A stretch of 64,000 nucleotides of DNA, taken from Karstenula rhodostoma CBS 690.94. Lineage: Eukaryota > Ascomycota > Dothideomycetes > Pleosporales > Didymosphaeriaceae. Below are positions 34,210 to 46,825 of the stretch, piece by piece (position 1 is the stretch's first letter; each line of letters starts with the position of its first letter). The translations under genes were made by a program, and so were the position numbers. Where the stretch lies: positions 1,205,375 to 1,269,374 of the forward strand of contig MU001505.1 in assembly GCA_010093485.1 (NCBI GenBank). The letters are read 5' to 3'. The notes below the pieces were generated by a model. The model saw only the letters and a list, made by a program, of their open reading frames with translations. It did no database searches and was not told the DNA's origin.

Positions 34210-35685
34210 GGTACGTCAATACAGTGTGAGACTTCTTTCTCGGGCTATTGACTACGAAGAAATAGGGAGGTTGGTACGAGAGAGCGGATGTGACCGTGTC
34301 TTAGCGCGCACGAGGCACAGTCGCTTTGTTTGCAGGACGCAACATTGTGAAGGCCGTGTCTTTGGGTGTGAAGCCTGAGTGGTTCGTCTGCCGGAGGAGT
34401 GTTTGCTCGCGGGTGTGCGGCTCCAGGGGTGCGAGCCCGGAGATGCAGGCGCACGGGGGCGTATGGTGAGGGTATGGATGCTGCTCGGGGTTTTCGGACG
34501 GCATTGAGTAGGGGGGCTTGGTCTGTAGACATTGTCTATCTAGGCAAGAGAGGACCGACAATGTAGACATTGGCGATTGCAAACTCAGACTGTTAATGTA
34601 GATAACCATGGTGGTGGTGGTGATACTCATCAGCATTAATTTGACAGACGGTTGTGCTAACTTCTCCATATCGCCCTCTTTCTCAACTCAATACCACCTA
34701 CTCCCCATCCAGCCATATCATACTCTCCTCCCCTCTTTACATAGTCCCATATCCAATCCTGTCACCAGAACCCCCACGTCCATCCATCCAACCCGGAAGC
34801 AAAATCCCCACCAGACTTTCCTGGCACAAATGCAAGCTTGCAATTCACGTTCACACGATGAAAAAAACCTTAGCATTCAAACATATACGCTTGTAACCTT
34901 GGGCAATATGTATATATATATATGGCAAGTTCCACCCTTCATGAACGAGCACACACCTTGCGTAGGGAAAGGCTCGTTGGACCCCATGCAAACAGCTTAC
35001 GCAGCGAAAAGAAACAAACGCGCTTCCCACAGCCTGGCCATGCGGACTGGGCGGCTGAAAGCCGTGCCATCAACTACCACACGAAGCGGAATTGTAACAG
35101 GAGCAGAGTCGGAGTCGATGGGCGTATCTGCGCCAGAGATGTCATCGCAGCCAAATGAAGATCAGGGAAGCTTTGCAAGAGCGTGGATTGACTTGGACTG
35201 CGATACAACACGCATTCAAAAGTGAATTGAAGAGCCTGCGTTTGACTCATTGGGGTATCCTTTGCCCATGTTGACGGCACATCATGAGTGCAGGAGTACA
35301 ACATGTGACAATGCAAACCAACTTTCACATACACTACCCCCTAGCGGCCGCGCCAGGCTATGCAAGTTATCACGACACCGTCAGACCTGCAAAGCGAACA
35401 CAAGTCAAGATAGAAACCAAGATTGGTATATATTGCCGTACAAAGTGCCCCAAGCAAAGAGAAGGGTACTCGAATCGATTCGTGCCCCCTGAACGCCGAT
35501 GCCATCGATCCGCCCAAATGCTGTATGTACACAGATACGTGGAATGTAAAACCAAACGAGACAATGCTCACTCGGGATATCGCGCTCCCAAACACAACGC
35601 CTCAGAACAGGCCCAGGATAATCGACTTTGGGGGTTGGAGTTACCTTTGCAGTCATCGGGGCTTTTGCCCGTGGATCAGAAGCGG
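34210..35685. other. Intergenic, no gene seen
   Basis: 1.5 kb with the promoter of the large disordered protein and the 3' flank of the carrier gene. Includes a short TA run at 34911-34923. No coding feature supported. Confidence 0.5.
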
Positions 35686-36942
35686 TCAGGCCTCAGCCTG
35701 CATCTCGAGGCCTTCCTGCTTCAGCTTTTGGTGCATCGACCGCAGCGTCTCGTACGTCATCATCGTAGTGACGGCTGCCGGTACCGCGCGGACCATGTTG
35801 GTGCCCATGCCGTTGTAGAAGGCCCTCCAGCCTTCTTCTTGCAGTATAGTGGCGCATGTTCGCAGCATACCGCGATAGCGAGGGATATTGATCATGCCGT
35901 CTGAAGAAGCTGTGCCTGGACCCCTGGTTAGGTATCGAGCTTCTTGATGGCTTCCTCGAAAGGCTACATCCTCGTGTGAGGCGGAAGGCATCGTACGTTG
36001 TTGTGTCTGAAGTCTGGTGCGCAGGACCTCGTGAGGATAAGTAGCAGACGTTGCGCAGATCTTACTGAGGATGGTCGCTCCTAGTATGCCCGCCAAGTGC
36101 ATGTTGCTGTCGGTCGAAGTGGTTTGACCCATCTCCAGGCCAGTAAACTTCATCTTGAAGAACTCGTATAGCGGGAATTGGATAGCGACGTGGGTGAGAC
36201 CGAGCAGGGCGGGGGTTAGGCCCGAGTAGAAGGCACGCATGCCTTCGTTGGCGTACATTTTGCGGAATGCATCGTACGTGTTCTTGTAGTGCCATGGCGG
36301 GCGGTGCTCCTCGGAGGCGCGCGCACTCACTTGCGACATCAGCCTCGTTTTGATGACCCAGATAGGATTTGTTGCTAGCGTGGAGCAAGCACCGGCGGCA
36401 ACCGAAGCTGACACCCTCGACAGCCACTTGTTCTCTGCGCACTGTCAACATGTGCCCAAGGCAAGCAGATGCATACACAGACCCATTCGCGTGTAGAAGA
36501 AGTCTTTTGACCAGTCGTACACGCTCATGTAGACGGCCCAGGTGGGCACATAGCCGAGCAGCATGGGCCCGAGCCCTCTATACATGCCGCGGACGCCATC
36601 CTGGGACCATATCACTCTTGCAGTGCCTAGCAGGCCCTGGTATACGACGCGCGTGGCTCGTGCCTGGTGTCGCGGGCGCCAGGAGCCTTGGGCCTGCAGG
36701 CGAGTTTTTATGACGTCGAGCGGGCAGGTGACGATGCCGGAAGCGATGCCGGCGGCAGCACCGCAGACGGCGTTGACCGAGGAATTGGGGAGGGCGGCGC
36801 ACTGGCGAGCCAGGCTAGAGTAGGGTGAGCTCCGGTTCTGTTCGTGCATCGCGGGACGGTCGCGGGGAGAAAGAGCGGTCGGCGGCGCATACCGGTCTCG
36901 CGCACGGTTGGGGGACGGCGGCGTGGGGTCGTCGGCAGACAT
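35686..36942 (-). CDS. NDT1: Mitochondrial NAD+ carrier (SLC25, Ndt1/YIA6 type)
   Basis: Inner-membrane carrier of the mitochondrial carrier family, six transmembrane helices in three repeats. Exons are 36942-36483 and 36434-35686, giving 402 residues. The three repeat signatures are GIVTCPLDVIKTRLQAQG, LATNPIWVIKTRLMSQ and SATYPHEVLRTRLQTQQ. GPMLLGYVPTWAVYMSVYD, GLTPALLGLTHVAIQFPLYE and MVRAVPAAVTTMMTYE match the yeast NAD+ carriers Yia6/Yea6 better than the pyrimidine (Rim2) or FAD (Flx1) carriers. A Pro/Arg-rich extension of about 50 residues precedes the first helix, and an insertion of about 40 residues sits in the third repeat. It diverges from QCR7, another mitochondrial gene. Confidence 0.85.
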
Positions 36943-37437
36943 TGCAAGGGCTGGCCATGGGGAGCAGTTAGAAGACAGTCGATGGCGACGCGGTGCAGAG
37001 AGCGCCTACATGCCGTCGTCCCCGTTGCGGCGCCTCAGTGTGCGGAAGCCCCGCAGCACTCGGTGACACAATAGCTAGCGATTGACCAACTCCATTGACC
37101 GCCGGATCCCGGGAGAACGTCGTCGTGCGGGCGCTGCTGAGCGTGAGGTGGGTAGGCTGCGCAGCGGGCGGGTGCAGTCGCGGTGGTCGGAGGGGGAGCG
37201 CGGCAGTGGGCAGCGTCGCAGCTTGTGTGAAGGGCGGACGGGTGGGGCGTGATGCTCCCAGCAAGCAACGAGCTGTGAGCTGGGAGCAAAAGCTTCCGGG
37301 CCTTGGCGCGCCGGGTCCAATTCGCTTCCTCGACTGAAGACCTCACCACTGCAACTCGCACCCCCCATTGAACCGCTGCCACCGCCCGCCGCACCCGCAC
37401 CCGCACCCGCACCGGATCCGAAGCACACGCGCCCACC
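36943..37437. promoter_or_regulatory. Divergent promoter, NAD+ carrier (-) and QCR7 (+)
   Basis: 495 bp between two mitochondrial-protein genes. A CCAAT pentamer at 37317-37321 is 117 bp upstream of the QCR7 ATG, a typical position for the HAP complex that controls respiratory genes. The last 50 bp before QCR7 contain a CCGCAC repeat. Confidence 0.5.
37391..37413 (+). repeat. Hexanucleotide repeat (GCACCC) in the QCR7 leader
   Basis: Nearly four copies of GCACCC/CCGCAC in a row, 25-47 nt upstream of the QCR7 ATG, so probably in its 5' UTR. Confidence 0.8.
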
Positions 37438-38037
37438 ATGTCTGCGCCGTCTCTCGCCCCTTTCATCCTCAAGCGCCCGTGGCTGCAGCGCTGGGTGGCG
37501 CCGCTCGCCAAGTGGTACGGCAACGCCGCTGGCTACAGGCAGCTCGGCCTGAGGTACGGATTCCCTTCCCGCGAGCCAATTCGCTTTGGACATCTGGACG
37601 AAATTGAATTGCGCTCTTCCTGAGTTGGAGCGATGCGCTGATGCTGCTTGTTGTTCAGGGCCGATGACATCCTCCCCGAGGAGAACGACGTAGTACAGCT
37701 CGCCCTCAAGCGTCTCCCGCCCAAGGACGCTTACGACCGCGTCTTCCGCATCCGCCGAGCCTTCCAGGTACCTTGAAGCCGCCCAGCAGCCGCTCCAGGA
37801 TGTCAGCTAAATGCCGTAGTGCTCCGTATCCCACCAGCTCCTGCCCAAGGACGAGTGGACCAAGCCAGAGGAGGTGAGGATTGTGAAAAACAACAGCCGA
37901 GGCCTCGCTAATTTGTATAGGACACTCCCTACCTGAGCAAGATCATCGAGGAGATCGAGGTCGAGCTGAGCGAGCGTGAGGACTTGGAGGCCATGGTTGT
38001 GCAGAAGAGGGCGGCAAATGCCAGCAGTGGCCACTAG
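37438..38037 (+). CDS. QCR7: Cytochrome b-c1 complex subunit 7 (UQCRB family)
   Basis: A small matrix-facing subunit of respiratory complex III (14-kDa, UQCRB/Qcr7). Four exons, 37438-37553, 37659-37767, 37820-37873 and 37921-38037, give 131 residues, within the usual 120-130 range. The N terminus [20 protein letters not shown] runs into [14 protein letters not shown], then [45 protein letters not shown] and [17 protein letters not shown], all typical of the family in order. The third exon is just 54 nt. Introns are 105, 52 and 47 nt. A CCAAT site lies 117 bp upstream. Confidence 0.95.
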
Positions 38038-39041
38038 ACGGGACGAGGTGTAAATACGACAACTGGCACTGACACGGGGCTTGGAGGCATTGAGCTGTGC
38101 ATTAGAGTGTACTATCAAGAAATTTCCTATCGTCATGTATTGAACGCTCCCAAAACAACAACTCTGCCACTGCAGCAGTGGTGATCACCCCGGTCTTCTA
38201 TCTTCACGATTCCCCTCGTGAATCAAGTGTTCCATGCTTAACTCTTTCATTGGAGCACATACCATATCTTTGAAAGAAAGCCGTTACGGTGCTGCGAAAC
38301 ATCTGGGGCTCTGGGCCAATCACATCGAAGACAAAGGTCAGATGCCACAATTCGATACTTGCGGTGTGCTAAGACCTGTTCATCATTGATCTACTCTCAT
38401 CTGGCATTCTGAGTCGATGCAGCATGGTCTTTGGGTACGAAGGGAGGGAAAGCGTGAACGTTGCAAAGAATGTGAAGCCGACCAATAATTGAACTCACAA
38501 ATCAAGACGACTATCCAAGTTCAGAAACATCGGTCGCATGAGACTATGTTCATCCTCATTCGACCGTGTCTTGTGATATCCAGTTCTGTTTTTTTGGTTG
38601 GGAGAGTGGTTTGGAAGGTGCTTAATGCATAGGTACCTATCTATGCTCTAGCAGGCTTGACTTTCGCTGCAGTCAAGGCACCCATTGTGAAAGAAGTACA
38701 AGTACCATGTTACAGCGACAAGATAACACCGGTGAACTATAGCACACGATCACCCATACACTCCCCATGCCGTTGTTCAGGCTCGTGGAGAGTTTTCAAT
38801 ACGAGGTTGCATTGACTATTGGTCAGCACGCAGTCATGTGCTCTCGCGATCGACCAACTTCCAAGACCCCGCGACCGCGTCAGACACCTGGCACCACGAT
38901 AACTTCATGCTCAGCCGCACAACATTCCACAAAAGGCTTTCATATCGAGACGTGTATTCGATCTTTCCATCACAAATTCCCCAAATTGTTGTCTGGAAGT
39001 CACATCTCCCATCGATTGTACCCCAACATCGGCCTTTCACA
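38038..39041. other. Intergenic, no gene seen
   Basis: 1.0 kb between two plus-strand genes, moderately AT-rich. No gene recognised. Confidence 0.55.
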
Positions 39042-40674
39042 ATGTCTCTAAGACGCTCAACCCGCATCTCCGCGACCACCGCGTCTACCGTCCCAGAATC
39101 AGCAGCATATAAAAGAGTAACCCCCAAACCATCTGCGAAACCCACAAATGTCACCAAGAAGAGGAAAAGCCGGGCCTCAAACACGACTATGTCCCCGCCC
39201 AAGCTCTCAAGGGAAGAAGCCGCAGAGTCCATCTTCGCACCAGATACACAACCCATCTTCGCAGTCCCAGAGCTTCCGGCAACACCCCTCCCCAAGCGGC
39301 GGAAAGCTGCGTCGGAATCGCCTTCCAAGCCCCCGCCGTTCACACCGACTCCGTCCGGGGTAGGATTACTGTCTCATACACATCCCTCTGGTGGAGAACA
39401 CCCCTTCGATAGCCCGGGCAACCTCAAGCCTCGTCCTGCAGAGCCCCGTGCTACCAATGCGCCTCTGTCTACGCCAGGAGGATCACGCGTGGTAGCATAC
39501 ACCTCGTCGCCAGCCAAACCCTCGACGCCTTCAGCGTCGCAAGAAGCGCCTGGTGCTTCTCCATCGAAGAAGCGCAAGGCAAAGGAGACCGTCCCACCTG
39601 ATGTTGGCGTGCTGAACAAACCGACGGCGACGATCGACACGCTGCTGAAGGAGGCAGAAGAGTTCCTGTGCAAGGTAGATCCGAAGTTGAAGCCGTTGGT
39701 AGAGAAGCACAAGTGTAAGGTGTTTAGTCCTGAGGGGCTGAGGGAGGTGGTGGATCCGTTTACGGCGTTGTCGAGTGGGATTGTAGGGCAGCAGGTATGT
39801 GCATGCGATGTAGATGTCAAGTATGACTCGGGCCGATGTTGGGATGCTCACAATCTAAACAGGTGTCAGGACAAGCAGCCGCATCAATACGCAAGAAGTT
39901 CACCGCATGTAAGTCACACCCAACGCAACTAGTACACCACTGCCTATAACACGAATCGAAACGATGCAACCAGTGACAAGATTCCAATTGACCATACACT
40001 AACGCACACCCCCAGTGTTCCCCGACACCCACCCTTCCTTCCCCAGCCCATCCCAAGTCCTTACCAAAGACCTTCCCACCCTCCGCACAGCAGGCCTCTC
40101 GCAGCGCAAAGCCGAATACATCAGCGGGCTAGCGGATAAATTTGTCTCGGGCGAGCTAAGCGCCAGCATGCTCATCAGCGCCTCCGACGAAGAGCTAATC
40201 GAGAAGCTCGTCGCGGTGCGCGGCCTCGGGCGGTGGAGCGTCGAGATGTTTGCCTGCTTCGGGCTCAAGCGCATGGATGTGTTCAGCACCGGCGATCTGG
40301 GCGTGCAGTAAGTACCGCTTCCCCATGGGAGGTGCTGGCATGAAACACACCGTGAAGCCTGTAGGGCGTTTACTGACGGGGGCGATCAACACAGGCGCGG
40401 GATGGCCACGTACATGGGCCGCGATACGTCGAAGCTCAAGGCCAAGGGCGGCAAGTGGAAATACATGAGCGAGGCTGAGATGCTGTCCATAGCGTCTAGG
40501 TTCTCGCCTTACCGGTGCGTCACTCTCCACTTCCTTACCCGATCGTCTGCAGCAATTCGTGCTACTCGGGCGATTTTGCTAGTGGGCACGATGTTGACGC
40601 TGTCTAGGTCGCTGTTTATGTGGTACATGTGGAGAATCGAGGACGTTGACATCAGCGTCATGCAGACGACTTGA
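39042..40674 (+). CDS. MAG1: DNA-3-methyladenine glycosylase (HhH-GPD, AlkA/Mag1 type)
   Basis: Base-excision repair enzyme that removes alkylated purines in the nucleus. Exons are 39042-39794, 39863-39908, 40016-40307, 40395-40514 and 40608-40674, giving 425 residues. Residues 1-190 are a basic, Ser/Pro-rich extension with KKRK clusters that look like nuclear signals. The glycosylase starts near FTALSSGIVGQQVSGQAAAS, then LRTAGLSQRKAEYI, and the helix-hairpin-helix VRGLGRWSVEMFACFGL. The catalytic Asp is in FSTGDLGVQRG, which is split across the intron at 40308-40394. The last exon reads SLFMWYMWRIED, the conserved end. The long N-terminal extension is much larger than in yeast Mag1 (296 residues). 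Confidence 0.9.
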
Positions 40675-43600
40675 GTCGAGCGCGCACCTAGGGTTGCAAT
40701 ACATGACATAGGCGAGGATGCATAAGCGGTGGCCGCATAGAGGGTCATTGTGTGTTGTGACTTATGGGGTGGAGTGGAAATCTTGAACCAAACGAATGAC
40801 GGAAGGACTGCGTGTGGAGAGCGTGAGTGGGGAACGAACGGTCAAGTACGGATGCAAGTACGTCCCGACTGCAACTGTCAATATGTTGTGTGCGAAGTGT
40901 CATCTGCAGCGTTTACGGATTGGTCGTTTTTGTGTCATGGCGTCGGAAGTCGGTGCACATAGGTCGTCTTGAGGTGGTACATATCCGCTTCGAGATCACT
41001 CGTCGAGGAGCGCGAAGACCAACGCGGATAGTTAGCATCTTCCTCGTGGCCGAGTGCCCTGATCCTTCATTGGTATACAACGACGATTGCGCAGCGAGCG
41101 ATGTGACGTCCGATGAGTGCAAGTATAACGCAGCGACATCTGGCGTGGTACAGACAAGATTTTCTTTGAGCTAACGCAGAAAAGTTGGTGGTTCCCGCGG
41201 ATGTTGGCTGTCATTCCTTAGGCAAGGCCATTGGAGGGATGCATTAGCCGATGCACGCACGAGTTGCTGCGAGGGTCCTGTTTTCGTGTTATCGTCGTGT
41301 TCGTCGCGGGAATTGCTGCATTGAACTTCGCCCAATGTCATGATGTACCACAGGGCGTGGATTGGAATTGGTCGATATCCGCACTGTCGAATTAGAGTCG
41401 AACCCAGAATCGCAGCATGAGGGGGATATAGCAAAGGTCATGAGTTGCAAGGTTACTTCGCACAGTTAGCAAACGCGAGCGCTATTGTTGGTGGACAACC
41501 TCATGCACCCCTGTGAGAGATGAACTCGATCACGGCGGTCATACTCACAGTTCGTCAACATTCCACATATGTCAAGCGTGCCGCGCTCTCGGTGCGCATG
41601 GTACAAGCCCAATCAAAGCTGGACGTCGCATTCACCTTACTGCGTCATACCATTCAGATCATGTTTGTCTCGTATTCGTCTCTCCGCGGCTGCACACCTG
41701 ATCCGATCGTTCTCGATCCGAGATGCTGCTGGCAGCCGTTGCAGACGACCAGGATCCTGAGGGCATGCCGATAAATTTTTCAGAGCATTGAGCGGTAGCG
41801 AGTGTTTTGAATGTGAGATGTGGATGTGACCGGGGTAGCAACCATGGTTCGAGCAACATAGGAGAGCGGCGTCTGTGGCACTGTGCAACCTCGATTTGAA
41901 CGAAGGGGACTTATGTGAGGCGAAGGATCGTTCGCATTTCCCCCCCAAATTCAAGTGATCGTTTTGTTAGTGAGACCAGCGAGGCTGGCTGGGTCTGATG
42001 GGCTCTGCAGCAATGGTTGTACAACGAGCGGTGGCTGCGAAAGACCGATGATGCTACGCTGGAGGTCTGAAGAGTCGCAGCTCGAGGGCATGCGCAGTAA
42101 CTGATGGTCGTACCGGAATATTGACATTCCCTTCCCCGAACGCACCCCACCTCTCCCATGGCAAGTGTGACCGTGTGCAAGGCTGGTGTAATCACCTGCG
42201 CGGGTGTCTGGCAAGGTGTGGTCTTACGACGTTGCCGAAGGAGGCACTGCAGGGCATGGGCAAGGATGATCCAGGTAAACCTATACTGACGTTCTTATTC
42301 ACACATTCAAAATGTTAGGAGGCAGAAGTTTCCTACGTTCGGTGCATGGGCCTGCGCACTCGTTGTCATTTTTGCTGATGTTGTCAAAGCGTGGGGCAGG
42401 TTTCCAGCAGAGGGGTCGTCCCGAGGACTAAAGTTGCGACTGGTAGATCAAAGCTGGGTCGAAAGTGCACTATGACGAACTGTCTGGGTCTTTCAGTCGC
42501 GATGCCAATTTCCTTGATCGTGGCGGACTCCTTGACAAGCACGCAGTGTGTGTAAAGCAGGAAGCTCGACACTGTGAGATTGTATCCAATAGTAGCCCCA
42601 AGATTGGGTCTAGCGCACAGGGCGAAAGTGCCGGGGACGAGTTCGGAGGATTTCCGTATGAGTCGGCGCCTCGCGCAAAGTGTTGAGTGTTGAATGGGAG
42701 GCCATCAAGCCCTGACCAAGCAGGAAAATGAGACGCCAACTCTTCCTTGGTCTCATCGCTGTTGGCAAGCGTCGTCACAAGGGGTTGCAAGCAAATGACA
42801 TTGTTTTATCGGCGGGGACAATCAATAACAATGAGATTGCGCCAATGCATCTGTCTAGCGTCCTGCCTTCGATACGGGCGATCTCAGGGCGTGATGTTCT
42901 GAGCACTTCTGAGCACTTCTGAGCAAGGGCACGCGCAGTGGGTGATTGGATGGCGAGGCGAGGCGAGAAATGGCGGTTTGGCGGTTCTCGAGGGCAGATA
43001 GCACCCTGGCTGCCATGTCGCTCTGTTTTCCATGACGGCACCGAGGACAACATCAGGCCCACCCGGGAATGGACTGAAACGCCGACGGGGTTGAGTCGTC
43101 GACACGCTGCTGACATCCGACACAGAAGACGGTCAGGCTTCAGTAGCACGCTTCGTGAGGCGATACGCCTAGACTTGCACAGCGAACGACCCCATGGGCG
43201 TGCAAGGTGGCGGGAGGCCCGGGAGGTTCGGCTCGTGTAGGGTTGAGCAATGAGCTTTCAGCCGGCGCATGATGGGACTCGTCGTCGATTGCGCGCCTCC
43301 CAGGGCTTTCCGCTGGTGGGCTGCGAGACGGCGGCGCACTGTCGCAAGCAATCGCCGGCTCAATCATGGCAGCGCTGAGCCATGGCTGGACGTGCTCGAG
43401 CAAAAATCAGGATTTGCACACGCCGAGTGGGGAGCATCGCACGCCCCAGTCGTCTCATCCCGTCGCAGTCGGTCTCCATTCCTGGGCCCGAGTCGACGTC
43501 AACAGGCACCGCCAGGCACGTCGGTCCACCTGGTGTGAATGATGCAGCGCGCGCGAGCTGCCACTCTGCGAGCGCCCGTTGCAGCAGCGGCAGCGACAGC

Positions 43601-44019
43601 AGCAGCAGCAAACAGGACAGCGCGTCTCGCCGGCGAACTAACAAGTGCAAGCGGACAAAGCGACGACGAGTTCATTATCGGCGCGGCGCGAGAGGAGATG
43701 ACCTGCCTGGGGGCCCGGACGGTGCGCCAGCCCGCTAGTCGCGACGCCTCGATGCGGCTAGCCACAGCCTGATCCGCGCCTCCTTTTCAAACACGACCCT
43801 CCTGCCTTCTGTCCCGTCGTCGCTCCTCATCCACATTCGCTCTCTTGCGACTTCCTCTGCAACCAGTCCTGTGGGGTCTTTATTAATTGTTGCACTTAAC
43901 TTCCTTTCCTCGTCAATCGCTCAGCATCTTCACTTTTTGGAATTGGACCATATATCCCGTCCTCCCGAGAGCAGTCTTAATATCACCGCACAAGCCGCTT
44001 CGCTTTTCGTCCCGTCGAC
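40675..44019. other. Long gene-free region (3.3 kb)
   Basis: No exon chain, tRNA or transposon protein could be recognised on either strand. Composition is mixed with no AT-rich block that would suggest a point-mutated transposon. A 10-bp direct repeat (GAGCACTTCT) occurs at 42901-42925. The last 120 bp are pyrimidine-rich leader of the Ecm33-like gene. Confidence 0.5.
42901..42925 (+). repeat. Direct repeat, 10 bp x 2.5 (GAGCACTTCT)
   Basis: Two perfect copies followed by GAGCA. Isolated, in non-coding sequence. Confidence 0.8.
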
Positions 44020-45314
44020 ATGTCTCTCCTCAGAGTCGCTCTGCCCGCGCTGGCAGTCGTTGGCTCGGCCTACGGTGCGTGTCCGCTGCGTCCCTGTTCA
44101 CGCTCCTCCTACTGACGTCCACCAGCCGCCTCCTGCAGCACCTCCGCTACCACGACCATCCAGAACGGCGGCGACGCCAGCGCCATCGCCTCGTGCACCA
44201 CCTACTCCGGTAGCGTTGCGGTCGCGACCGGCGTGGTCGACGACATTGCCTTCGAGGGCAACCTCAAGGCCATCGACGGTGACTTGGTCCTCGAAAGCAA
44301 CTCCGACATCAAGCGTTTCGGAAGTTCCAGCCTCCGGTCCGTCTCTGGCAAGCTCACTCTGAACGATGTCTCGCAGCTCGCAGCTTTGTCTTTCCCCGCC
44401 CTGAACGAGGTCGCTGAGCTCACCCTCAAGGGTCTGCCCAACCTCCGTACTTTGGAGTTCAACCTCACCAAGGCCGACAAGCTCGACATCGAGAACACGA
44501 AGCTCCAAAACTTGGACGGCATTGATCTGGAGGAAGTCTCCTCCATCTTCATCGCCAACAACGATGATATCACCAGCATCGAGATGCAGGTTACCAACAT
44601 CACCGAATTCATCACCCTTTCTTTCAACAACGCCGAGGTCAACGTCTCGTTCCCCAAGCTCGAGTCCGCCAACAACATTTCGTTCCGTGCCATCGGTTCT
44701 TTGAACATCCCCTCTTTGTCTAAGATCAACAGTGGAAGCTTCGGCGTCTTCGAGTCCGACAACCTCGAGAGCGTTTTCGCGCCCAACCTTACCAAGATCG
44801 ACGGTGCTCTCGTCATTGATAACAACAAAGGCTTGAAGAACATCTCCTTCGCCTCGCTCACCGACGTCGGCGCCAATCTGCAGATCGCCAACAACACCAA
44901 CCTGCACCAGATTGACAGCTTCCCCAAGCTCGAGAATGTTCAGGCTGCGCTTGACTTGAGTGGCAACTTCTCCAAGTAAGTTCATCCGACCAACAGGCTG
45001 CTGATGCGAAGCTAACAACGACCAGGGTCGAGACGCCTTCTCTGGACTTCGTCAAGGGTGTGTTCAACCTTCAGTCCACTGGTGACATCGGCAGCGTCTG
45101 CGCCGACTTCTACGACCCCCTCAAGTCCAAGGGCAAGCTCCAGAAGGGCAAGTACGTCTGCAAGGGCAAGCTCGAGGAGGCCAGCACTGCTGGTAGCACT
45201 CCCAAGAGCGGCTCGGGCGGCAGCGACGACGACAAGAAGGGCGTCGCTGTTGGCATGACTGTTCCCAGCATCTCTCTTGGTCTTGTTGGCCTTGTTGCCG
45301 TTCTCTTGTTGTAA
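44020..45314 (+). CDS. ECM33: GPI-anchored cell-wall organisation protein Ecm33/Sps2 family
   Basis: A cell-surface glycoprotein needed for wall integrity in fungi. Exons are 44020-44074, 44126-44975 and 45026-45314, giving 397 residues. Residues 1-19 (MSLLRVALPALAVVGSAYA) are a signal peptide, with the first splice just inside it. The body has receptor-L-like leucine-rich repeats, seen as recurring L..I.GDL.L, L..L.FPAL..V, LEFNL.KADKLDI and SLNIPSLSKI patterns, with several N-x-S/T sites. Cysteines flank the repeats. The tail is Ser/Gly-rich, then DDDKKG and a hydrophobic stretch VPSISLGLVGLVAVLLL at the very end, as required for a GPI anchor. It lacks any long wall-bound Ser/Thr stalk. Confidence 0.93.
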
Positions 45315-46825
45315 ATCAGCCAACATCCGGGACGATCCCACCACAAAACCATATGAAATCAACATGTCATCCATGTTTCCTCGATAGCATGTCATCATCC
45401 AGCGCGCGAGCGCCCTGGCAGGCGACCTGATTCCGAGTCAAGGATGCCATCGGAGAGAGGGAGTAATGGGCAACATGAATCAGGTCTTGGACTTGATGGC
45501 GAGAGCTTACTAGATTTTAATACGTCACGCACTTTTGACATGACTTCGAGACCGATATTGTGGAGCGTGCAGTTGACGGTTTGGGTACAAATGGCACCCC
45601 ACGAAAAGTGCACTCCTTTCTTTCGTGTGTATAGGTTATGGCGTCTCACTGTTGTATGCTACTGCGGGAATACATTGCATGGTCATTTTTGTCTACCACT
45701 CGCTTGATGATTTGAAAACCCCGCATCCAGTGTCGTTCTTGGCAGCACATTCTCCTCGTCACTTTTCTCTCGATTCCGCGCTCACCTTTTCGTGCATTAT
45801 TGCTCGAGCCACCGGGGAAGCGGCGTGCATCCCACGCACTTTTTGCTTCAATCCAAGCGCCTGCACGTATGGTGTCACGCTGCACCTGCTTCGTTCTAGG
45901 CCACTTCCGTCTACGGGCTACCGCCCATGTCTCTCACCACCCTGGTCACTCTCAGCAGTGGACGCCCCCGAACCAGAGACGTGCTGGACATACATGCATC
46001 TCAAACGGGGTGCGTGCAGCCGTCCGCGAGCCTGGCGAGAGGGTTAGGGACCCAGGTTTCTTTCTGCTTGATCGATTCAGCCACGATCCTACCCAACGCT
46101 CGAATCGAGACCAGATGGCAGCCTGCATGCCTACAAACAGCCTACGAATGGTCCAAACGGGAGGCTGCATTAAGACAAGCTGGATAGGACATAGCATAGC
46201 TGCAAATGCACGTTCTGGTTTGGCAATGTCACTCTACGTCCCTTCGCATGACGGTGCCCGTTTACTGTCAATTGTAGCGCCGTTACCGGAACCGCAGACT
46301 GGAGTACATCTGGCGGTGAAAGAATCCCTGCGTTTCTTTGGCTCGCCAGAACGTTGTTCCCGATATCTCAATCAAGGGATACCCGGCCTGCAGGGCGCCC
46401 GTTGAGCAGGCCAGAATTTCATTGCTGCGGCTTTCGGGTGCTGCAAGGAGATGCAGTGGCGTACCCGCGAGATTTACGCCTCTCCACATTCGGTACTGTT
46501 CTTGGCAGTCGCTCCTGATGGCTGTGAGCACTCATCTCTATGTTCGTATGCAGGCTGCGCGGGGAAAGCTGCCCATGGTACCGCAACCGCGCAATCTACC
46601 TCGAGGGTTGCAATGACCTGGTCAACTCCCGGCTTCCGCGTAATGCAGCTAAATACTTGCTGCATGAGGTCGAAGCAATGGCCTCTTTGAAGTGTATAAA
46701 AGGCACAGTGTCCAGCGTCATTCCAGTGTTGTACTCCATCTTCCTGGCATCTCGTCGGCGGCTACTTTTCTTTTCAATATTCATTGCTTTCATCGCTAGC
46801 ACACTCGAGCCTTCAGAACGCCACG
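45315..46825. other. Intergenic, promoter of the downstream gene
   Basis: 1.5 kb with no supported gene. The TATA box at 46695 near its right end marks the promoter of the next gene. Confidence 0.55.
46695..46701 (+). promoter_or_regulatory. TATA box (TATAAAA)
   Basis: Exact TATAAAA 125 bp upstream of the ATG at 46826, a normal distance for a fungal TATA promoter, suggesting regulated rather than constant expression. Confidence 0.6.

Noticed and set aside
34911..34923. TA dinucleotide run as a TATA box
   Set aside because: It lies far from any supported start codon, downstream of the carrier gene, so no promoter role can be argued.
44098..45018. 306-codon open frame antisense to the Ecm33-like gene
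   Set aside because: Exactly mirrors a leucine-rich-repeat coding exon and reads as a Leu/Val/Asp-rich shadow; no splicing or start context.
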